Made by a program: the position numbers and the translations under genes. From Canna indica (taxonomy: Eukaryota; Streptophyta; Magnoliopsida; Zingiberales; Cannaceae), in NCBI GenBank assembly GCA_034359265.1, contig CP136895.1, forward strand, positions 43,728,001 through 43,792,000: a stretch of 64,000 nt of DNA, written 5' to 3'. The notes beneath the pieces were generated by a model. It searched no databases, had not been told where the DNA came from, and was given only the letters and a program-made list of their open reading frames with translations. Of this stretch, positions 56,481 through 64,000 are shown piece after piece (position 1 is the first letter of the stretch; the number at the start of each line of letters is the position of its first letter).

Positions 56481-57045
56481 TTCGGCCCTCGCCATCGCTG
56501 GAGCTGGAGCATTTTACCGGAGTCGAGTTGAAGTCGTCTTCACCGTCGTTGTCATCGCGGATTCACGGATGCCAACCTCTATTTCGACCGCCAACTATTG
56601 TCATCTCCATTAACGACGAAGATGAAATCAAGGTTAGTGTTACTTCTTTCAGTTCTACTCATTTATTTCTATAAACTGAAAACCTAGATGTAATCTATTG
56701 TGAAATCTAGGGTTTTCAGTTCATTGTGAACATAGGGGTTTGGTTTAATCAATTTGGTTATCTAGGATTTTCAGTTCCCTAAAGATCATGCTTTTATCAG
56801 TTTGGTTTAATAATGCTTTTAGTTTGGTTTAATATATAGTCATGTTTTCAATTCATTGTGAACACAGAGGTCTTGCTTTTAATAATGTTTTCAGTTCCCT
56901 AAAGGTCATGTTTTTATCAGTTTCTTACTTTTATAGTCATGCCTTTATCAATTTCTTGCATGTATAGTGAATCTCCATATTACATGTATATATGAAATTA
57001 TATAGATTTGGTCAAAACCTTCGACGATCAACTTGAAGTCGGACT

Positions 57046-60000
57046 ATGGTTATACCAAGACCTCCATATCCATCAATCTTAGCACCGGTAAGTAGACATA
57101 GTTTTTCATTGTCATAACATATATAATGATGTTTGGTTGAATTCCAACATGACCATCTTAATTTGATGTAGGTTAATATCAGCAGTGAAGATGAAAATGA
57201 TGTGCTAGACATCGAATTTGCAGAAGCTAGTGATGATGTTGAACATGCAATTGAAGAGGACGCAGTTAGGGTAGATGTTGAAGAAAGAACAAGAATGTTT
57301 CAGAAAAGTGATACTGAAACTAGTGAAGATGAAGAGTATCGACCAGTTGGCAAAAGTGATCATGATGTTTTGTCTACTGAATTTGAAGAATCAAGTGATG
57401 ATGAATATTTGACTATTAGAGCATTAAAGAAGAAATTTAAGAAGAAGAAGGGCACTAATGAAGTTGTTCCGGTTATTGTTGAAGGCACAAGTAATGCAAA
57501 CTTTAATGTAGAGGTGCCAATCACTGTCAATCCTACAAATCTTGTTGAAGGTGAACCTACAACATTTGAAGCACCTAATGATGAATATATCAGTGAATAC
57601 GAAGTTAGTAAGGATGAAATAGTTACTCCTGAGACTAGTCAAGAGGGTGTACAAGTGCCAATTGAGGAAGGACATAAGAGGAAAAAAATTCGCAGCAAAG
57701 TGTATAATCCAAAACGTGATGTAAACAATGTTAAATTAGAACTTGGGATGAAATTTGAGTCCAATGCTCAGTTCAAGGAAGTTGTTCAAAGCTATTGCAT
57801 TGCAAATGGTTACAATATTAGATGGACCAGAACATGTAAAAGGATGATGGAAGCACAATGTGCTATGGGTTTTCCTTGGAGAATTTATGCAAGTTGGATG
57901 AAGAGGGACATGACGTTCATGATTAAAAGCTATAACATCGAACACAAATGTTCCCGAAACATGAGGAATAGGCAAGCAACTGTGAGTTGGATAGCAAATT
58001 TTTATCTTGAGCTATTCAGAAGGAATCCTAATTGGAGTGTTCAAGAGATGGAAAAAGATTTTCAGGCCAAATTTTATATCAGTATCAGTAGAATGAAAGC
58101 ATATAGATCTAAGTGGGAGGCATTACAAAGGCTACGTGGCTCGGTTGAGGATCACTATGCAATGCTTTGTTCCTACTTAGTACAGCTTCAAATTGTGAAT
58201 CCAACGAGCATGTTCAACATTATTTGTACCCGAGAATTTATGGGTGCACCTCCTGTGTTCCAACGGTTGTATATTGGATTTGATGCATTAAGAAAGGGAT
58301 TCCTTCAAGGTTGTAGACCTATCATTGGATTTGATGGGTGTTTCCTGAAGATGTTTCTTGGTGGTCAATTACTTTCCGCCGTTGGCAGAGATGGGAACAA
58401 TCAGATGTTCCCAATAGCATGGGCAGTGGTTGAGGGAGAGAACTATGAATCATGGAGTTGGTTCTTGGGATTGTTATTTGATGACTTCGGTATCGCTCAA
58501 GGATATGGCCTAACTCTTATTAGTGACCAACAGAAAGTATGTTCTCAATCTCTTACTAAATATTAACTCTTGTTATTTGATGTCTTGAGATTGTCTTTTT
58601 TTAACTAAACATTAACTCATACTAAATGTTTTAGGATCTTGAGTATGCTATAAAACAGAGGGTACTAGCTGCTGAACATCGAAATTGTGCTAGACACATT
58701 TATGCAAACTGGAAGAAGAAACATCCTACGCATGTATTGAAATCATTGTTTTGGAGAGCTGTTAGATGCACCATTGAGTCTAACTTTAAGAAAACAATGT
58801 ATGAACTGCAAGCTACTTCAGATAGGGCACACCAAGATTTTCTTGCAGTTGGAGTTACAAAATTTTGCCAAACTTATATCAGTGTGGGTTGCAAAAGTGA
58901 TGATGTGAGCAGTAATCTAAGTGAGACCTTTAATGGTTACATCCTGAAGGCAAGAGAAAAACTAATTATTGATATGCTTGAAGACATTCGACGTATGTTG
59001 ATGGCGAGAATGTATGAGAAGAGGGTGTTGATGCTGAAAAACAATGATACAATATGCCCCAGCATACGAAAGAAACTTGAAGAAAATAAAGAGGAAACAA
59101 GATATTGCCATGTGACGCCCGCAGGAAATATGAAATTTGAGGTTCAAGAATTAGACAAATCAAGTGTTGTTAATTTGATGAATAAGACTTGTTCTTGCCG
59201 AAAATGGGATTTGTGTGGCATACCATGCAATCATGCAATCTCATGCATCAATTGGCTATAAGATGACCTAGACCAATATGTCGATGATTATTAAAAGAAA
59301 GACACATACTTGAAGACATATGACCTCATGTTGCAACCTTTGACCGGGAAGGATACATGGCCTGAAGTTGATGGATCTCATGTGTTGCCACCTCCCATTA
59401 AGAAGATGCCCGGTAGGCCAAAGAAAAAAAGAAGAAGAGATATGCACGAAGATGAAACTGGAACAAGATTATCTAGAGGAGGCTTAGTTATCACTTGTCA
59501 GATATGCTTTCAAGATAGTCATAATAGAAGAAGTTGTCCACTTAGGGGACACCCATCTTCAACTCAGTATCGGGTAACATAATATGACCTATCAATAATT
59601 ATTTGTCTTAATGAGTGACCTAACTAATTATGATTATATTATATAGGGAGGGGACAATGAACCAAGAATGAGTGATCAACCAGCAAGCAGGGGGCCAAGC
59701 AGGGGAGGTTCAACATCAAGGAGTGGTAGGAGTAACTCTGGTAGAGGAGGTAGAGGAGGGACTACATATAACAGGGGTGGTTCAACATCAACGGTAAGAT
59801 TCTGTATATTTGAAATTATAGTAATACTTTGTCTAATTGTTCTGTATATTTTGTTTAATAGACCTTACATAGAGAAAGAGCAATAGCCTCTCAGGGATAT
59901 GGTGTTTTCGTTGGGGAAGAAACAGGCAACACATATTTTAGGGTAACTTTTATTATATTTTAATTTCTTTTTATTAGATGATTATAACTAAGTTTAATTA

Positions 60001-60180
60001 CTTTGGTCTTTTTAATAGATGCATCCATCTAGCTTGTCAATATGCTCCTCTCGGGGGGAATGGAGTGGATCTATGATTCGAGAACGTGATAGGAGGGTCA
60101 ATATGCTCCAAGTACAAGGATCTCAAACTTCACCAATTATTCAAGAGGATCACAATGATGTACAAGGAGGGTCACAGTAA
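57046..60180 (+). pseudogene. mudrA-like: mudrA-like MULE transposase, six exons, two stop codons
   Basis: Exons: 57046-57087, 57172-58536, 58635-59573, 59647-59793, 59862-59942, 60019-60180; all introns GT-AG and phase 0. About 911 codons. Order: acidic N-terminus; basic KRKKIRSKV; MuDR DNA-binding domain (LELGMKFESNAQFKEVVQSY, SWMKRDMTFMIKSYNIEHKC); DDE domain with D402 in IIGFDGCFLK and D466 in LISDQQK; the SETFNGYI motif; a SWIM zinc finger CSCRKWDLCGIPCNHAISCI from residue 655. TAA codons at 59259 and 59292 (residues 678 and 689) interrupt the conserved stretch after SWIM. Then GRPKKKRRR, a CQICFQDSHNRRSC knuckle and a Gly/Arg/Ser-rich tail. It would act in the nucleus, cutting at the inverted repeats. 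Otherwise intact, so disablement looks recent, or the stops reflect assembly errors. Confidence 0.9.
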
Positions 60181-60189
60181 ATGGATACA

Positions 60190-61900
60190 TGTTTTGGTTT
60201 TATCGTCATGATACATGTATATGACAGATGATGGTTTTTTGGTCATGATACCTGTATACTACAGGTTTTGGTTTATTGGTCATGATACCTGTATATGACA
60301 AGTTTTGGTTTTTGGTCATGGATATATGTATATGACAATACTAATATGATGATTATATATGACAGTACAAAGAAGTATGTATATGGTTTATTATATGATG
60401 ATGGTTTACTGATACATGAGTGTATGATGATATATGGTTTATTATGTGTATGCCAGTTTGGATTGGTTTCAGTATCAGTGTATGCAGTTTGATGACAGTG
60501 TGTATGCAGTTTGATGATGGTTTATTTATATCTGTTTGGTTTATTATATGATGATGGTTTATACACTGCATAATGATGAAGTTTCAATGTGTATGCAGTT
60601 TATTTTGTGTATGCAGTTTCAGATTCAATTTATAATGATAAATCTGGGATACAATGCATACTGATGGTTTATACACTGCATACTGATATCAGTGAAGTTT
60701 CAGTTTCAATTTATAATGATGAATCTGGGATACAATGCATACTGATATCAATTTGGGATACATACTAATATCAGTGTATGATACTTGCAGTTTCAGTATC
60801 ATCCATGCAATTTGAGTTTGGTTTGGTTTATTTATCAGTGAAGTTTCAGTTTCAATTTATAATGATGATACACTGCAAGTTACTTCCATGCACTTGATAT
60901 CAGTTTCACTTGATACACTGCATACTAATATCTGATTCAATTTATCATCCCTGCATACTAATATCAATTTTCAGTATTAGTGTATGCAGTTTGATGACAG
61001 TGTGTATACAATTTATACTAATATCAGTTTGAGTATCAATTTCAGTTGATACACTACAATTTTAGGTTCAGTTTCACTTGATACAATGCAGTCTAATATT
61101 GAAACTTATTGATGCAATCTGATACTGAAATTGAGAAGGATAAAATCTGATACTGAAACTAAAACTAAAACTTCAGTTTTAGTTTATACTAATATCAGTT
61201 TTATGAAGTTTCAGTTTAGATTCAATTTATATCAGTTTTATGAAGTTTTAGTTCAGATTCAATTTATATCAGTTTTATTAAGTTTCAGTTTTCAATTTTC
61301 AATTTTTACTAATATCATATTCAATTTAACATCCATGCATACTGATATTAAAACTTATTGATGCAATCTGATACTGAAATTGTGAAGGATAAAATCTGAT
61401 ACTGAAACTGAAACTGAAACTTATTTATACACTGATATCATTACAAAAGCACAATACTATTTATGAAACATTTATATTATTGATACATCAAAAGCACAAT
61501 ACTGATACACTGAAACAGTATCAAGTCTTCTTACACTGATACATAAACACTTATACTGATATACACTTAAACCATGAACTTAAACACTGAAACTGAACAA
61601 ATGATCTTGATACAACAAGCACTTCACTGAACTGGAAACTCAATATTGAACCTGCAATGAAATACTATTTGCATATCAGTTTGCATATCAAGTTTGCAAT
61701 CATACTGATACACTTAAACTGAACATATGCAAACCATAAACACTGATACTGATACACTAAAACATAAACACTGATATACTGATACTTAAACACTGATATC
61801 CTCATTAATAGTTTACCTATTCAAGTTATCACTATACTAATACATAAACACTAATATCCATCACTGATGCATAAACACTGGTACATAAACACTGCTATAT
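60190..61900. repeat. Degenerate short-repeat block between the two MULE genes
   Basis: About 1.7 kb of interleaved short motifs: 'tgatatcagtttcagtttca', 'tgtatgcagtttgatgatgg', 'catactgatatcagtg', 'aacactgatac'. The left half uses one strand sense (cagtttcagtttc) and the right half its complement (actgaaactgaaac), so the block is partly palindromic overall. No gene. Confidence 0.8.
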
Positions 61901-61991
61901 ATACTAATACATGTTTATCACTATGAAGTTCTATTACAACCAGCTCATTAACCATCAACCATAAATTACAACCAGCTCATTAACCATCCAA

Positions 61992-62513
61992 CTAATTAAC
62001 CATTAACCAAGTAGCCATGAATACAACACTCAAAGCACCAAGTAGTATCCAAATATAAGTCTTTATTTTTTCATTTTTCAATTTCATGACTTTTTCCTCT
62101 AACTTATTCTTCTCCTTTTCCTGCAATTTTAACTTCCCAATTAGCATATCATTCTTATGTTGGAGTAGCATTATCTGATGTTTGAGATTGTCCTTTTCGC
62201 TTGTCAATTTCTGTAACATTTCTTTCGTATCACCAGAATACTCGGGGTCATGCCATTCGAAAAACCCGCAATCGACTTCCCGTTCCTATGTAAATTGAAT
62301 AATTAGTTCTCATTTTAAATAGCTGAAATATAAAATTAAAAAATAAAATATAATTACCTTCCAATGGCTGCATCTCCAGAATCTTCTACTAGGATTTTTT
62401 CTAGTATTTGATGTTAACAAACAAGCTACTATGTTGTGAGAACAATAAGGAGGAGAAATTGATGAGGTTATAGATACTTCATCAACCTCAGTTCGAATTG
62501 ATATTGTTGCCAT
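61992..62513 (-). CDS. GRF-type zinc finger, coiled coil, membrane-tail protein in MULE
   Basis: Two minus-strand exons, 62513-62358 and 62285-61992, joined by a 72-base GT-AG phase-0 intron, give 149 residues. ATG 62513 (MATISIRTEVDEVSITSS) follows a TTTTTTGCAG acceptor, so a non-coding leader exon is likely. The intron splits a GRF-type zinc finger: YCSHNIVACLLTSNTRKNPS then RRFWRCSHWK in exon 1, and VDCGFFEWHDPEY in exon 2. Likely ligands are C24, H26, C48 and C58. A charged coiled coil follows (LTSEKDNLKHQIMLLQHKND to KLKNEK), then a hydrophobic tail (TYIWILLGALSVVFMATWLM). No stop or frameshift. It is convergent with the transposase, the arrangement of mudrB in MuDR, but unrelated to mudrB as far as I can tell. 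Small plant proteins with this architecture are known; function is unknown. It may be a captured host gene or a MULE accessory gene. Confidence 0.75.
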
Positions 62514-62809
62514 TATATGCTGCAAAAAAGTATATGAGCCAATATCAAAAAAAAATTGGGGACAATGAACAATGATGAACTTATACGTATCAACAAATTG
62601 GGGATAATGAACAATGATGAACTAAAAACCTAAAGCTTTATTGAAAACCCTTGATTTCGGTAAAAGCATGAAATTGAAATAAAGCTTTATTGAAAATCCT
62701 AAATTTCGATAAAACCCTAGATTTTGACTAACCTTGAAATCAATGGAGAGGGGCAGCAGTCGGCATCTTATGATTCGATAGAGCGTCCTCAACTGGAGCG
62801 ACCTCAAAG
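62514..62809 (-). other. Upstream region of the GRF gene
   Basis: Between the ATG and the right inverted repeat. It contains the intron acceptor before the ATG, duplicated 'aaagctttattgaaaaccct' / 'aaagctttattgaaaatcct' phrases (62632 and 62681) and 'caaattggggacaatgaac' / 'caaattggggataatgaac' (62555 and 62591). A short open frame here (62622-62822) overlaps this leader and shows no domain. Confidence 0.5.
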
Positions 62810-63240
62810 TCGGTGAAGCCACCTCCTGTGCAGGGCGAGAGACGAGAATAGCGAGGGGTTTAGATCGGGAGGCGATAGTGCCGAAGGTCGGCAGGCGACA
62901 AGGGCGAAGGTCGGGAGGCGAGTGTCGAGTGGTTTAGGGCTTCTGCGGGTTAAGTTGACGAGTGAGGACCGCGGGAGTTATTTGAAAAAAAAAATAATAA
63001 ATGGCTGAAATATACACGTCAGCTAGTATTTATTTTTTATATTAAATAAATAGCTGATTGGACTTAGGTTGACACATCATCGATGCTAGGTCAGCTGTTT
63101 AACGGGAAACTTAACCCGATTCTGACGGTGTGATATAATTGAAACGAATCGAGAGTTGATGCCTGCATTTGAAACAAATGAAAAGTTGTGATGGATTTGT
63201 GAATTTGGTTAAAAGTCGTGATATATTCATTAATTTACCC
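62810..63240 (-). repeat. Right terminal inverted repeat of the MULE
   Basis: Inverted copy of 56037-56480, ending ATATTCATTAATTTACCC at 63240 next to the 9-bp duplication. It probably carries the promoter of the GRF gene, as MuDR inverted repeats do for their genes. Confidence 0.88.
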
Positions 63241-63249
63241 TTTGCAAAA

Positions 63250-64000
63250 ATACTGATGGACACATAAAGAAAGATTGTGCCAAATATCACGCATGGCATG
63301 CTAAGAAAGGTACACTTCTCAATTTGATTTGTTCTGAAGTTAATTTAACTTATGTACCCCAAGACACTTGGTGGGTAGATTCTGGTGCTACTACTCACAT
63401 CAGTGTGTCTATGCAGGATTGCTTGAGTTGCCGAAAGCCAACTGATGCTGAAAGATTCATCTACATAGGCGATGGCAAGTCAGTTCAAGTTGAAGCTATA
63501 GGCAAATTTAGGTTATTGTTAAGAACTGGTTGTTATTGGACTTAATAGAGACTTTTGTAGTCTCGTCTTTTCGACGAATTTAATTTCTGTTTCTGTATTG
63601 GACAAATTCGGATATACTTGTTCTTTTGGAAATGAAAGTTATAATTTATCTTTTGGTTCAAATATTATTGGTACTAGTTCTTTATCTTCTGTTGATAATC
63701 TTTATATGCTTGATGTATTAGCTTCATTTAATGAAACCTCTTGCACACTAGTTCACGAAGTACAAAGAGAAATTTAACTGATGAGGATTCCGCCATCTTA
63801 TGGCACAAGCGTTTGGGTCATATATCCAAACAAAGGATACAAAGGCTTGTATCAGATGGGATTCTTAATCTCCCTGATGCTACGGACTTTATGGTTTGTA
63901 TTGAGTGCATTAAGGGGAAGCAGACAAACGTTAAGGGATCATGTATTAATAGGAGTAAAGACGTCTTAGAACTAATACATACTTCTGTGGACCATTCCCT
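63250..64000 (+). pseudogene. Y gag end, protease and pre-integrase domain, runs off window
   Basis: Continues Y after the MULE. It opens with the second half of the knuckle (TDGHIKKDCAKYHAW), then the protease active site WWVDSGATTHISVS near 63380. A segment ends at a stop at 63543. After frameshifts near 63545 and 63577, LDKFGYTCSFGNESYN and SSVDNLYMLDVLASFN are readable. The GAG-pre-integrase zinc region follows (LWHKRLGHISKQRIQRL, then CIECIKGKQTN), and LELIHTSVDHS at the window edge is the beginning of the integrase core. Order protease, integrase is the copia signature. Multiple frameshifts mark it as dead. Confidence 0.85.

Larger units (their letters stand above)
56037..63240. mobile_element. 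MuDR-type transposon (MULE) with long inverted repeats
   Basis: 7204 bp. Both ends read GGGTAAATTAATGAATATAT inward. The 9-bp target duplication TTTGCAAAA is perfect (56028-56036 and 63241-63249), as typical for Mutator. Inside are a mudrA-like transposase gene on the plus strand (57046-60180), a repeat block (60190-61900), and a convergent two-exon gene on the minus strand (61992-62513). It inserted into Y gag. Confidence 0.95.
41362..64000 (+). mobile_element. Ty1/copia element Y, interrupted by X7 and a MULE
   Basis: 5' LTR (41362-41829), primer site, leader (41847-43831), X7 insertion, gag (55302-56036), MULE insertion (56037-63249), then the rest of gag, protease and pre-integrase domain to the window end. 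The two insertions leave clean duplications (CTTAT; TTTGCAAAA), and the Y sequence reads across each when the insert is ignored. The 3' LTR would lie beyond the window. Confidence 0.85.

Overview
This is intergenic, heterochromatin-like DNA from a flowering-plant nuclear genome. Almost all of it consists of transposable elements inserted into one another. I found no intact host gene, rRNA, tRNA or CRISPR array. The plant assignment rests on Ty3/gypsy and Ty1/copia gag-pol fragments with plant-type primer-binding sites (TGGTATCAGAGC and TGGTGCTTTCATTGAGAG), a MuDR-type (MULE) transposon with spliced genes, and many solo LTRs. The species cannot be named from the sequence.

Layout. (1) 413-5823: a decayed gypsy element G1, with a 2.5 kb LTR, gag, protease, RT and RNase H, all broken. 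(2) 5829-14920: X1, a gag-only copia-like element with both LTRs and a CCATG target duplication; it contains a solo gypsy-type LTR (A, 10183-12522, TSD TTGGA). (3) 14926-18285: a degraded LTR-like stretch and an internal fragment of the same copia-like lineage (X2). (4) 18286-38000: a minus-strand copia-like element X3. A Reina-like gypsy element (19737-24245) sits in its gag region. A solo LTR X4 (25974-37210, TSD CAAGC) sits in its LTR. X4 contains a solo LTR X5 (26364-27875, TSD ATTGT) and the gag-only element X6 (28575-36656). X6 carries a solo gypsy-type LTR D (34240-36330, TSD GGAAG). (5) 38001-41361: AT-rich, unassigned DNA with a 1 kb foldback element. (6) 41362 to the window end: a copia element Y. 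It is interrupted by X7, a minus-strand gag-only element (43832-55267, TSD CTTAT) that holds two gypsy-type solo LTRs in opposite orientation (B and C). Y is also interrupted by a 7.2 kb MULE (56037-63240, 9-bp TSD TTTGCAAAA). Y protease and pre-integrase sequence resumes at 63250 and runs off the window.

The X lineage recurs seven times. Its gag has a capsid-like N-terminus, one CCHC knuckle, a long coiled coil and a second CCHC knuckle. It ends just after a WVPK-like motif with no pol, so the copies must have been mobilised by another element (TR-GAG-like behaviour). Downstream of gag lies about 3-5 kb of non-coding sequence with one strongly conserved block of about 110 bp and a repeated hairpin.

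The most interesting object is the MULE. It has long terminal inverted repeats, a six-exon mudrA-like transposase gene broken by two stop codons, and a convergent two-exon second gene. That gene encodes a 149-residue protein with a GRF-type zinc finger, a coiled coil and a C-terminal membrane segment, in the position mudrB occupies in maize MuDR. A 1.7 kb block of short degenerate repeats separates the two genes. Gypsy LTRs 1, A, B and C share splice-donor and splice-acceptor-like sequences about 1.5-1.7 kb apart, suggesting an intron within the LTR leader.
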